DNA of 64,000 nucleotides from JACOMY01 sp046233115 (GTDB taxonomy: Bacteria; Pseudomonadota; Alphaproteobacteria; Kiloniellales; JACOMY01): assembly GCA_046233115.1 (NCBI GenBank), contig JBJXHM010000001.1:1-64000 (forward strand), written 5' to 3'. Every line of letters starts with the position of its first letter. Positions within the stretch are counted from its first letter, which is position 1. Below, piece after piece: positions 40,527-49,270 of this stretch. The position numbers and the translations under genes were made by a program. Under the pieces are notes generated by a model. The model made no database searches and was not told the DNA's origin. It saw nothing but the letters and a program-made list of their open reading frames with translations.

Positions 40527-42495
40527 CGAAGATGCCCTGGGTGCCCGGTCCCTCGAAACCGACCGCCGGTTCGTACTGGGTGTCGGTCAGGTTGTTGATC
40601 TGCACGTAGGCATCCAGGTTCTCCAGGATCTGGAAGTTCGCGTTCAGGTTCACCACGGTGTAGGGCTTCGGCGTGACGTAGCCGCCGTAGTAGCCGATGT
40701 CCTGGCGACCGGCCACGGTTAGCAGATTGGCCGAGAGTTGCAGGTAGTCGGTCACGTCGAAGGCGGCCACCGCGTTGATCTGGTGCTTCGGCCGCCGGAT
40801 CGCCTGCTCCGGCGTGGTCGGGTCGTCGTCCAGCACCTGGCTGTGGGTGAAGGTGTAGTCCAGGCGGAAATAGAGCGACTCGAAGGGGCTGGTCTCGATG
40901 AAGGTCTCGACGCCCTGGGCCTTGATGTCCTGGTTGTTCACCGTGGTGGCGTTGAAGGAGGCGTCGTAGATCGTGACGATCGCGTCCTTGAAGGTGTTGT
41001 GGAAGTAGGTGGCGCCCAGGCCCAGCCGCTGGTCGAAGAAGTCCTGGCGCAGCCCGATCTCCCAGGAGAAGTTGCGTTCCGGGTCCAGGTCGGGGTTGCC
41101 GCGGAAGGCCGTATCGTAGTTGGTCGGCGAGTAGCCGTAGAGCTCGTAGAGGCTGGGGGCCTGGAAGCCGCTGCCGACGCTGCCGTGCAGGGTGGTCCCG
41201 GTTTCGCTCAGATAGAACAGCGGCGTCACCGAGTAGGTCAGCGCGTTGCCGCTCTTCTCCACGACGTTGCCGCGCAGGTTCGAGGTCAGCGAGAACCAGT
41301 CCTCGTAGCTGAAGCGGTGCTGGCCGTAGATGTTGTAGAGATAGCGGCTGGCATCGGAATCGTTGTCGATGATGTAGCCGCCGTAGTCGCTGTAGCCGGT
41401 CTGCCGGAAGCCCTCGCGCTGGAAGCCGCCGCCCAGGGTCACGATGTTGTCGTCGTCGACGTAGAAGTCGTTGCGCAGGTCGATGTCGATCCGGCTGCCG
41501 TTCTGCTTGGTGTCGATCCGGGTGGTGCTGAGCGCATCGGGCGCGTCCGTCGTGTGGTTGGCGAAGTCGGCGAAGCCGAAGGCCAGGGTCGGACGCCAGA
41601 GGCCGTCGTAGTAGTTGCCCTCCAGCGCGCCGTTGAAAAAGTAATTGAGCACGTTTTGCTCGGCATTGGGGTCTTCCGGCGTCAGGTCCAGGTCGACCCG
41701 CGAGTTGACGATGCCGAAGTAGGCCCGGCCGGTGAGGCCCCGGGCCAGCTCTCCGTCCAGGGCGACCGAGCCGTTGTACTCGCGAAAGCCGTCGGCTTCC
41801 GAGCCCACGCCGGCCGGGCGCAGTCTGGCCGGCGTGGTATCGAAGCCGTCGGTGTAGAGCTCGTTGAAGGTGACGTCGTAGCCCACGCCCGCGGCCGCAC
41901 CGCTTGCATTGACGGTCTGGTTGAAGGTGTTCTGGGAGCCGAACTCGGCCTGGCCCATGACCCGCAGCGGGCCCTTGCCGCGGCTGGTGATGATGTTGAT
42001 CACACCGGCCTGAGCCTGGCTGCCGTAGAGCGAGGCGCCGGGGCCGCGCACCACCTCGATCCGCTCGACGCTGGCCAGCGGGATGCCGGCCAGGTCGATC
42101 TGGCCGTTGGGGGCGGCGGGGTCGCCGATCGGCCGGCCGTTCAGCAGCACCAGGGTCTGGTTGGCGTTGCCGCCGCGGGTGAAGACCGAGGTCTGGGTGC
42201 CGGTGGGGCCGCTCTGCACCACGGCCATGCCCGGAACGCTGCGCAGTGCCTCGGGCAGGGTGCGGAAATGCTGTTCCTCGATCTCCTGCCGGGTGATGAC
42301 GGAGACGGAGTTGCCGAGATCTTCCTGCGGCACCGGAAAGCCCGTTGCGGTGACGACGATGGGATCGAGCTCCACCGGCGGCAAGTCTTCCGCTGCCGGA
42401 TCGACCTCCTCCGCGCGAAGATCGGACAAGGTGCTGCTGCCGCCGGCAACAGTCAGAGCGAGTGCAAGACGAAAGAGGGGCGTACGCAAGCCCAT
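40507..42495 (-). CDS. btuB: TonB-dependent cobalamin receptor
   Basis: The 662-residue outer-membrane protein has a signal peptide, a TonB box-like DPIVVTA near residues 43-49, a plug domain (about 55-165, VERIEVVRGPGASLYGSQAQAG) and a 22-strand barrel ending in Phe (VRARF). It imports vitamin B12 using energy from TonB. The ATG at 42495 follows GGGAGG. The cobalamin riboswitch lies directly upstream, which fixes the substrate with good confidence. Confidence 0.95.
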   Translation of the reverse strand: MGLRTPLFRLALALTVAGGSSTLSDLRAEEVDPAAEDLPPVELDPIVVTATGFPVPQEDLGNSVSVITRQEIEEQHFRTLPEALRSVPGMAVVQSGPTGTQTSVFTRGGNANQTLVLLNGRPIGDPAAPNGQIDLAGIPLASVERIEVVRGPGASLYGSQAQAGVINIITSRGKGPLRVMGQAEFGSQNTFNQTVNASGAAAGVGYDVTFNELYTDGFDTTPARLRPAGVGSEADGFREYNGSVALDGELARGLTGRAYFGIVNSRVDLDLTPEDPNAEQNVLNYFFNGALEGNYYDGLWRPTLAFGFADFANHTTDAPDALSTTRIDTKQNGSRIDIDLRNDFYVDDDNIVTLGGGFQREGFRQTGYSDYGGYIIDNDSDASRYLYNIYGQHRFSYEDWFSLTSNLRGNVVEKSGNALTYSVTPLFYLSETGTTLHGSVGSGFQAPSLYELYGYSPTNYDTAFRGNPDLDPERNFSWEIGLRQDFFDQRLGLGATYFHNTFKDAIVTIYDASFNATTVNNQDIKAQGVETFIETSPFESLYFRLDYTFTHSQVLDDDPTTPEQAIRRPKHQINAVAAFDVTDYLQLSANLLTVAGRQDIGYYGGYVTPKPYTVVNLNANFQILENLDAYVQINNLTDTQYEPAVGFEGPGTQGIFGVRARF

Positions 42496-42581
42496 TGGAC
42501 GGCCTCCCGCGACCAGTGACGAACCCAAAAAGGCACGTCACCGCTCCGGTAGACCGTTCCCTCGGTACACCCCGCCCGACG

Positions 42582-42786
42582 GATGGATGACGCTGTGCCG
42601 GCAGGTCTCCTGGCTCGCGGGTCGCTGCGGTGGCCCGACCTTCCCGCGCGGTCCCTATCGGGCGCACAGTGGTCATCCTTGGGCCGCCGCTCTCCGCTCA
42701 CAGTTGCGGGGGCAGCTCGGGATCGCCGGCCGCGGCCAGCTACCCGATTCCCTCTTAGCCCCTTCCGAGAAAGGGGAACCGTCACT
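42582..42786 (-). promoter_or_regulatory. Cobalamin (adenosylcobalamin) riboswitch
   Basis: On the minus strand all hallmarks appear in order: GGTTCCCC at 42780-42773, CTGCCCCCGCAACTGT at 42715-42700, the B12 box GACCACTGTGC at 42674-42664, and GCCAGGAGACCTGCCGGC at 42614-42597. It sits about 90 bases upstream of btuB. Bound cobalamin should shut down expression of the uptake operon. Whether control is by termination or by hiding the ribosome site cannot be told with certainty. Confidence 0.95.
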
Positions 42787-42934
42787 GCTTCGATGCTGTC
42801 TTGGTAGGGATTTCTCTGTCAAGGCTAGCGATGTGCGGCAGCGACATCTTTGAGCAGCCGATACTACGGAGGCCCAGCGCCCCAGCGGGTTAGGCAAGGC
42901 CTTGCTTCAGTTCGCCACAGCCGTTGCGTGCGGG

Positions 42935-42956
42935 CAAAAGAAAGAGGCGCCGCCTC
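42935..42956 (-). terminator. Putative terminator after the arylsulfatase
   Basis: On the minus strand GAGGCGGCGCCTC (42956-42944) forms a short stem followed by TTTCTTTTG. It lies 43 bases after the arylsulfatase stop. The stem is only five to six pairs, so strength is uncertain. Confidence 0.5.
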
Positions 42957-42998
42957 GCTGTTGAAGCGGCACCCCTCGCTAGGAGATGTCCGGTGGGG

Positions 42999-44606
42999 TC
43001 AGTTGCCCGAGCCGGCATCCTTGATCTGCTCCAGGACCTTCTCGAGGTTGAAGGAACCGGGCGTCTGGCTCGGCGGGTAGTCCGCCATGGTCTTCAGGAA
43101 GTTGGCCGCGATGGCCTGCAGCGGCACCACCGCGAAGGCATGCTCGATCACCCAGCTATGGTAGTTGTTCGAGTCGATCTGGGATCGCTCGAAGGGATCG
43201 CGGCGCAGGTTGAACAGCAGCGGCAGGCGCAGTTCCACGAAGGGCTCGCGCCAGACCTGGAAGGCATGCGCACGCTGCTCCTCGAAGACCGCCTTCCAGT
43301 CGTCGTAGCGCAGGGCGACCACCGCACCGTCGTCGTTCACGTAGACGAACTCGCGGCGCGGCGACTCCTCAACTGCACCGGTGAAGTAGTCCAGCATGTT
43401 GGTGCCGTCGATGTAGTTCCGGTAGGTCTGCCCGTCCAGCTCGACGCCGTCCAGGAGCTCCTGGCGCATGTTGGGGTCGCCGGCGACGGCGGCCAGGGTC
43501 GGCAGCCAGTCCTCATGGCCGACGATGCCGTTCAGGGTCTTGCCGGCCGGGAAGTGGCCGGGCCAGCGCACGAAGGCCGGCACCCGGTAGGCACCCTCCC
43601 AGTTGGTGTTCTTCTCGCCGCGGAAGGGGGTGATCGCGCCGTCCGGCCAGGCGTTGAAGTGCGGGCCGTTGTCGGTCGAATAGAACACCAGGGTGTCGTC
43701 GGCGATGCCCAGCTTGTCCAGCAGGGCCAGCAGCTCGCCGACCTGCATGTCATGCTCGACCATGCCGTCGTGGTAGAAGTCGCCGCTGGGGCCGGAGAGG
43801 CCGATGTGCTCCTCCTTCACGTGGGTGTAGAGGTGCATGCGGGTTGCGTTCCACCAGACGAACCAGGGCTTGCCGGCCTCGGTCTCTCGGGTGATGAAGT
43901 CCATCGCGGCGTTTACCGTCTCCTCGTCGATGGTCTCCATCCGCTTCTTGGTCAGCGGGCCGGTGTCCTCACACTTCTGCTTGCCCCAGGGGCCGGAGCG
44001 CTCGTCGCCGCCGGGGGTCACGGTCTCGGTAGCAACGCATTTCAGCACGCCGCGCGGGCCGAAGCGCTCGCGGAACTTCGGGTTCTTGGGATAGTCGCGA
44101 TTCTCCGGCTCCTCCTCGGCGTTCAGGTGATAGAGATTGCCGAAGAACTCGTCGAAGCCGTGCACCGTCGGCAGGTGCTCGTTGCGGTCGCCCTGGTGGT
44201 TTTTGCCGAACTGGCCGGTGGCGTAGCCCAGACTCTTCAGCACCGTGGCGACGGTGACGTCGCTGGCCTGCCAGCCCTCCTTGGCGCCGGGCAGGCCGAC
44301 CTTGGTCATGCCGGTGCGCACCGGGACGTTGCCGCCGATGAAGGCGGCGCGGCCGGCGGTGCAGCTCTGCTGGCCGTAGTAGTCGGTGAAGGACAGCCCT
44401 TCCTCGGCGATGCTGTCGATGTTCGGCGTGCGATAGCCCATCATGCCGCGGTTGTTGTAGCTGACGTTCCAGGTGCCGATGTCGTCGCCCCAGATCACCA
44501 GGATGTTCGGCTTCTTCTCTTCTTGGGCCACCGCGTTCGGTAGTGGGCCAAGCAATGCGGCAAACGCGGCCGCGCAAGCCACTCCCGCCAGTCGTCGCAT
44601 AGACAT
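42999..44606 (-). CDS. Exported arylsulfatase
   Basis: The 535-residue sulfatase has a signal peptide (cut near AVAQEEKK) and the active-site motif CTAGR at Cys82 in the C-x-(P/A)-x-R form, where the cysteine becomes formylglycine. Metal ligands Asp41-Asp42 (WGDDIG) and the FYSTDNGPHF segment are present. It hydrolyses a sulfate ester in the periplasm; the substrate is unknown. No formylglycine-generating enzyme is in the window. The ATG at 44606 is preceded by GGAGGAGAGG. Confidence 0.92.
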   Translation of the reverse strand: MSMRRLAGVACAAAFAALLGPLPNAVAQEEKKPNILVIWGDDIGTWNVSYNNRGMMGYRTPNIDSIAEEGLSFTDYYGQQSCTAGRAAFIGGNVPVRTGMTKVGLPGAKEGWQASDVTVATVLKSLGYATGQFGKNHQGDRNEHLPTVHGFDEFFGNLYHLNAEEEPENRDYPKNPKFRERFGPRGVLKCVATETVTPGGDERSGPWGKQKCEDTGPLTKKRMETIDEETVNAAMDFITRETEAGKPWFVWWNATRMHLYTHVKEEHIGLSGPSGDFYHDGMVEHDMQVGELLALLDKLGIADDTLVFYSTDNGPHFNAWPDGAITPFRGEKNTNWEGAYRVPAFVRWPGHFPAGKTLNGIVGHEDWLPTLAAVAGDPNMRQELLDGVELDGQTYRNYIDGTNMLDYFTGAVEESPRREFVYVNDDGAVVALRYDDWKAVFEEQRAHAFQVWREPFVELRLPLLFNLRRDPFERSQIDSNNYHSWVIEHAFAVVPLQAIAANFLKTMADYPPSQTPGSFNLEKVLEQIKDAGSGN

Positions 44607-44743
44607 TCGCCTCTCCTCCAGAGCAATTGTACTATGTTGTTTTGTAGTTTTCCGATTGGCAGACGATATTCACCGCTACCCTGGGGCGAGTTTAAGTTAA
44701 AAGTACGAGAAAGACCACGACGAATGCGGGTTTTTCTGTCCGC

Positions 44744-46018
44744 TTAGCGTGAAGGCGCCACGCCCAGCAAGGTCATTGCCGCGGCTGCCATGACCTTGGC
44801 CGAGGCCACCATGTCGTCGATACCCACGAACTCGTCGGGCTGGTGGGCAAGGTCGAGGATGCCGGGGCCGTAGGCGATGCAGTCGTGCAGGTGGCCGATG
44901 CGGGCCACGTGCTTCTGGTCGTAGGTACCGGGCGAGACCACGTAGTCGGCCGGCTTGCCCAGCACCCCCTCGATTGCGCGGGCGACGGCCTGGACCACCG
45001 GGGCATTGCGCTCGGTCATGGTCGGGCCGACGGTCCAGAGCTCGCGCAGCGCATAGTCGAACTTGGGCCGATCGCGCTTCAAGGCCTCCAGGATGTCGAC
45101 CACCTCGCCCTTCACCTCGTCGTAGCTCTCCTCGATCAGGTAGCGGCGGTCGATCACCATGCGACAGCTATCGGGCACCAGAGCCGAGGGCAGCCCCTCG
45201 AAGCCTTCGCCGAGGCCACCGTGGATCGAGTTGATGTTCATGGTCGACTGCTTGGCGCCCTCCGGCACCACCGGCATGGTGGTGCGCTTGGCCGCCAGCG
45301 CCGGGAAGAGGTCGTGCTCGAAGCGGTCCATCACCGCCCCCATGTGGCGCACCGCGCAGTCGCCGAGGAAGGGCATGGAGCCGTGCGAGATATGCCCGAA
45401 GGTCTCGATCTCCGCCCACCAGACGCCGCGGTGGCCAAGGCAGATGCGGTCGGGGTTCAAGGGCTCGGGGATGATCACCTGGTCGACTCGTGGCTTGGAG
45501 AAGTAGCCCTGCTTGGCCAGGTAGGCGACGCCGCCGTAGCCGCCGGTCTCCTCGTCCACCGTGCCGGAGATCTCCAGCGCGCCGGGCCAGTCCAGCCCCA
45601 TTTCCAGCAGCGCTTCGACCGCGATGATCGAGGCCGCGAGCCCACCCTTCATGTCGCAGGCGCCGCGACCGTAGACCTTGCCGTCCTTCACCGTGCCGGC
45701 GAAGGGATCGACGGTCCAGCCCTCGCCGGTGGCGACCACGTCGATGTGGCTGTTGAAGTGCACGCAAGGCCCCGGCCGCTTGCCCTCGATGCGGGCGATG
45801 ACGTTGGTGCGGGGATAGACGGCGCTGTCGCCCGGAGTGCCCTCGCCGCGGATGTAGAGCACCTCGAAGCCGCGCCCTTTCAGGCGCTTGCCGATGTACT
45901 CTGCGCAGGGGACGTAGGCGTCGCCCGGCGGGTTGACGGTCGGGATGCGGATCAGGTCCTGGGTCAGCGCGACCAGGTCCTCGCGCTTGGCTTCGATGCG
46001 GGCGTACAGCTCTTGCAT
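44744..46018 (-). CDS. M20-family metallo-deacylase (ArgE/DapE type)
   Basis: The 424-residue enzyme has the M20 metal site: His91 and Asp93 in NSHIDVV, Asp122 in GRGACDMKGG, the catalytic pair Glu156-Glu157 and a late His in DQKHVARIG. A dimerisation domain occupies about 190-310. Such enzymes deacylate N-acyl amino acids or cleave dipeptides in the cytoplasm. It is the last gene after dctQ-dctM-dctP, which suggests that it processes the transported compound. A long hairpin separates it from dctP. Confidence 0.9.
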   Translation of the reverse strand: MQELYARIEAKREDLVALTQDLIRIPTVNPPGDAYVPCAEYIGKRLKGRGFEVLYIRGEGTPGDSAVYPRTNVIARIEGKRPGPCVHFNSHIDVVATGEGWTVDPFAGTVKDGKVYGRGACDMKGGLAASIIAVEALLEMGLDWPGALEISGTVDEETGGYGGVAYLAKQGYFSKPRVDQVIIPEPLNPDRICLGHRGVWWAEIETFGHISHGSMPFLGDCAVRHMGAVMDRFEHDLFPALAAKRTTMPVVPEGAKQSTMNINSIHGGLGEGFEGLPSALVPDSCRMVIDRRYLIEESYDEVKGEVVDILEALKRDRPKFDYALRELWTVGPTMTERNAPVVQAVARAIEGVLGKPADYVVSPGTYDQKHVARIGHLHDCIAYGPGILDLAHQPDEFVGIDDMVASAKVMAAAAMTLLGVAPSR

Positions 46019-46115
46019 GGAGGGGCGGGGCTTCCTTCGGCGATGGCGTCTGAACGGAAGTCCTTTTCTAGCACAGACCCGCAGGGCGCGGCAGGCCTTC
46101 CGGGGAGGGCAGGCG

Positions 46116-46152
46116 CTGCTACCCTACGAAAACAAGTTTCGTAGGGTAGCAG
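46116..46152. repeat. Perfect 16-bp inverted repeat in the dctP-deacylase gap
   Basis: CTGCTACCCTACGAAA (46116-46131) and TTTCGTAGGGTAGCAG (46137-46152) form a 16-pair perfect stem around the loop ACAAG. It lies 25 bases after the dctP stop. There is no long U-tract after either arm. It may be a terminator-like attenuator that sets lower expression of the deacylase, an RNA-stabilising hairpin, or a copy of a dispersed repeat. Confidence 0.75.
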
Positions 46153-46177
46153 GCATGGCCTGTCCGGTTCGGACGGG

Positions 46178-47200
46178 TCACTCGGCCGGGGTGGCCTCGA
46201 TCACCTTTTCCAGCAGGTCCAGCTCCTCGGCAACGGCCGGCTTCTCCTTGATGATGTCGATGCCGATCTTGCGGAAGTTGGCCAGCATCTCGGCGTGCTG
46301 CTCGGCCGGCAGCTCGATGATCTCGCCGCCCTTCTCGGTCCAGGCCTTGTCGGTGCGGGCCACGTTCTCGATGCCGAAGGGCAGCACCGCCTCGGCGGCG
46401 GCCCAGCCGGCCTCGCGGATCGCCTCCTGGATCTCCGGCGTCTGCTGCTGGAACCAGGGCTCGCTCACCACGTTCACCGAGACCACGATGGAGAGGCGCA
46501 GGTCGGTCACGTACTTGGCAACGTCGTAGAACTTGAAGGCGACCAGGATCGGCATGCCGGCCAGCATGGCGTCGATGTTGCCGGACTGCAGCGCCGGGAC
46601 CACCTCGCTCAGCGGCAGGGGCAGGGGGTTGGCGCCGACCGAGGCCAGCGGGTCCATCTGCAGGGGGCTGGCGAAGGTGCGGACCTTCAGGCCATCGAAG
46701 CCGGCCAGGTCGGTCACCGGCTTGGTCGAGAGCAGCAGGATCGGGCTGTTGTAGATCGCACCGATCACCCGGAAGCCCTTGTCCAGGCCCATGGTCTCCA
46801 GATGCTTGCGGTACTCGGGATCGTGCAGCACGGCGCCGACCTGCTTGGCCGACTTGAAGAGGGCCGGCACGTCGAAGATCTGGAACTTGGGCTCGGTGCT
46901 GACCAGGAAGGAGGTCGGCGTGATGAAGGATTCGATGGTGCCGAACAGCACGCCCTCCAGCATCCGCGGGATGGTGCCGAGCTGGCTGGCCGGATAGATC
47001 TCGACCTTCACCGCGTCGCCGACCCGCTTCTTCAGCTCCTCGGCGAAGGTCTTCTGCCACTCGTGCTGCACGTCGTGGATGGTGGCGCTGGCCAGCTTCA
47101 TCACCACCTCGGCCTTGGCGCCGCCGGCCGTGGCGGAGAGGGCGAGGCCGGCGGCCAGGGCCAAGGCAGCCGGGCGAAGCGATCTCGTTAGCAGGGACAT
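46178..47200 (-). CDS. dctP: TRAP transporter substrate-binding protein
   Basis: The 340-residue periplasmic protein has a signal peptide (cut near AKAEVVMK) and the DctP fold (KLASATIHDVQHEWQKTFAEEL, FDGLKVRTFASPLQMD with the arginine that usually binds a carboxylate). It captures an organic acid for the DctQM permease. The ATG at 47200 has GGAG eight bases upstream; a GTG nine bases earlier lacks spacing for a ribosome site. Confidence 0.92.
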   Translation of the reverse strand: MSLLTRSLRPAALALAAGLALSATAGGAKAEVVMKLASATIHDVQHEWQKTFAEELKKRVGDAVKVEIYPASQLGTIPRMLEGVLFGTIESFITPTSFLVSTEPKFQIFDVPALFKSAKQVGAVLHDPEYRKHLETMGLDKGFRVIGAIYNSPILLLSTKPVTDLAGFDGLKVRTFASPLQMDPLASVGANPLPLPLSEVVPALQSGNIDAMLAGMPILVAFKFYDVAKYVTDLRLSIVVSVNVVSEPWFQQQTPEIQEAIREAGWAAAEAVLPFGIENVARTDKAWTEKGGEIIELPAEQHAEMLANFRKIGIDIIKEKPAVAEELDLLEKVIEATPAE

Positions 47201-47219
47201 GGCAGTCACTCCTTCATCT

Positions 47220-48482
47220 TCATAAGAGCAGCAGGGAGAGGGCCGGGATGTAGGTCACGGCCGCCAGCGCGATGAGCTGGATGGCGAGGAAGGGCAGGAT
47301 GCCCCGGTAGATCGCGGCCAGATCGGGCGAGAGCACCGACTGGGCGACGAAGAGGTTCAGCCCGAAGGGCGGCGTGAACATGCCGATCGAGAGATTCACC
47401 GTCATTAGGATGCCGAAGTGGATCGGATCGATGCCCAGATGCAGCACCACCGGCAGCAGCAGCGGCGTCAGCACCAGGATCGCCGAGGTCGGGTCCAGCA
47501 GGCAGCCGATCGCCAGCAGCAGCAGGTTCACCAGCAGCAGGAAGAGCGGCGGCGAGAGGTCCAGCGCGACGATGGTTTGCACCAGGCTCTGCGGCACGCC
47601 GCGCACCGTCAGGATCCAGGAGAAGACGCCGGCGGCGGCCACGATGACCAGAACCTGTGCAGTCAGCAGGGCGGCCTCGCCGGCCGCCTCCAGCACCTGG
47701 GACCAGGTGAGGCTGCGGTAGAGCAGGGTGGCGACCAGCAGGGCATAGAAGCAGGCGACCCCGCCGGCCTCGGTCGGCGAGAAGAGGCCGAGGTAGATGC
47801 CGGCCAGCACCACCACCGGCATCAGAAGCGCCGCCCAGGCGCGCCGGGTGGCGGCCAGGAAGGCGCCGAGGCTGAAGCCGGTGCGGTCGCCGAGGTCGCG
47901 GCCCCAGGCCCAGACCAGGATGTAGAGACCCATCAGCAGGGCGATCAGCAGGCCGGGGATCAGGCCGGCCTGGAACAGCTTGGGAATCGACTGCTCGGCG
48001 CTGGCGCCATAGAGGATCATCGCGATCGAGGGCGGCACCACGATCGCGATCGAGCCGGAGGAGGCGATGAGCCCCAGCGAGAAGCGCTTGGAATAGCCGC
48101 GTTCGGTCAGGCTGGGGTAGAGGCTGCGCCCGACCGCGGCGACCGTGGCCGGACTGGAGCCGGAAACGGCACCCATCAGGGTCGCGGTGCCGACCGTGGC
48201 GATGCCCAGGCTGCCGGGCAGGCGGCCGGTCAGGGTCAGCACCCACTCGACCAGCCGCTCGGCGATGCCGCCGCGGCTCATCAGCTCGCCGGCGAAGACG
48301 AAGAAGGGCACGGCCAGCAGGGCGTACTTGTCGAGCCCGCCGAACAGCACCTGGTGCAGCGCGATCGGCGGCATCGGCAGCAGGGCCACCAGGGTCACGC
48401 TGGCCGCGCTCAGCAGCAGCGCGAAGATCGGTGCACCCAGCAGGAAGAGGGCTAGCGGCAGCAGCAACAGCAGCCAGATCAT
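47220..48482 (-). CDS. dctM: TRAP transporter large permease
   Basis: The 420-residue protein has about twelve transmembrane helices and the DctM signatures (GATLMGAVSGSSPATVAAVG, IPGLLIALLMG, GCLLDPTSAILVLTPLLLP). It uses the sodium gradient to import the DctP-bound acid. It overlaps dctQ by four bases and ends 19 bases before dctP. Confidence 0.95.
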   Translation of the reverse strand: MIWLLLLLPLALFLLGAPIFALLLSAASVTLVALLPMPPIALHQVLFGGLDKYALLAVPFFVFAGELMSRGGIAERLVEWVLTLTGRLPGSLGIATVGTATLMGAVSGSSPATVAAVGRSLYPSLTERGYSKRFSLGLIASSGSIAIVVPPSIAMILYGASAEQSIPKLFQAGLIPGLLIALLMGLYILVWAWGRDLGDRTGFSLGAFLAATRRAWAALLMPVVVLAGIYLGLFSPTEAGGVACFYALLVATLLYRSLTWSQVLEAAGEAALLTAQVLVIVAAAGVFSWILTVRGVPQSLVQTIVALDLSPPLFLLLVNLLLLAIGCLLDPTSAILVLTPLLLPVVLHLGIDPIHFGILMTVNLSIGMFTPPFGLNLFVAQSVLSPDLAAIYRGILPFLAIQLIALAAVTYIPALSLLLL

Positions 48483-48979
48483 GCTGGCTCTCCGCGCAGC
48501 AGCCCGATCAGTCCCAGCAAGACCTGCAGCGCTGCCACCAGCGCCGCAGCTGCCAGACCGAACAGCAGCACGCCGTGCACCCAGGCCATCGGCAGCCCGG
48601 CCGACATGGAGGTCTGGCCGATGCTACCCAGCCGCTCGACCACGGCCAGGGACTGCAGCGCCAGGAAGCCGCAGAGCCCGGCAACCAGCAGGTCGCTCAA
48701 GAGCCGCTGCAGCGCGGCGCCGCGCCGCGGCAGCTTGCGTTCCAGCAGGTCGAGTCGTAGGTGGCGATGCTGCGCCGTCACCTGGATCAGGCCCAGGAAG
48801 ACCAGCCAGATCATGCTGTAGAGCAGGATCTCGTCGGCGCCCGGAATCGAGCGGCCGACCAGGTAGCGGCCGCCGGCATTGATCACGTTCAGCAGGACCA
48901 TGGCGATCAGCAACAGGCCCAGGAGCGCCCGCATCAGGCGGTCCAGCCGGGCGAGCCCGGCGCTCAGACGGGTCGTCAC
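48479..48979 (-). CDS. dctQ: TRAP transporter small permease
   Basis: The 166-residue protein has four transmembrane helices and the DctQ pattern (LIAMVLLNVINAGGRYLVGRSIPGADE, HRHLRLDLLERKLP). It partners DctM. It begins with GTG at 48979 and is the first gene of the TRAP operon. Confidence 0.9.
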   Translation of the reverse strand: MTTRLSAGLARLDRLMRALLGLLLIAMVLLNVINAGGRYLVGRSIPGADEILLYSMIWLVFLGLIQVTAQHRHLRLDLLERKLPRRGAALQRLLSDLLVAGLCGFLALQSLAVVERLGSIGQTSMSAGLPMAWVHGVLLFGLAAAALVAALQVLLGLIGLLRGEPA

Positions 48980-49270
48980 GGGGCCACCCTGTCTACACTT
49001 TGGATCGCAAAGGTTCGCACGTCGCTCTCGATATCCTCACTGGGTGGAACCAGGCCCGCAGCCTTCGGTTTCCTGTTCGACAATCCGAAATCAGCCTGTA
49101 ACAAGACTTTGCGGCCTCATGCTAGGCGCTGTGGTCGGGATCGGTCGAGACCATTTTCTGCGAATGGTTCCCTGTTCCGCCCGCAGATTGTCAGCGTGGA
49201 CCGCCGCTGCTAGCTTTTGGTTCGTCGCTGCGAGGGAGGAGCGGGTGAGCGTCGGCTGTGGGCAGGTGGA

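Noticed and set aside
40433..42676. A 747-codon open frame overlapping btuB on the same strand
   Set aside because: It runs through the cobalamin riboswitch and gives an Arg/Gly/Pro-rich product, while the btuB frame has signal, plug and barrel motifs.
48980..49270. Gap upstream of dctQ checked for operators or RNA elements
   Set aside because: The region is moderately AT-richer and should hold the TRAP promoter, but no convincing -35/-10 pair, palindrome or structured RNA was seen.
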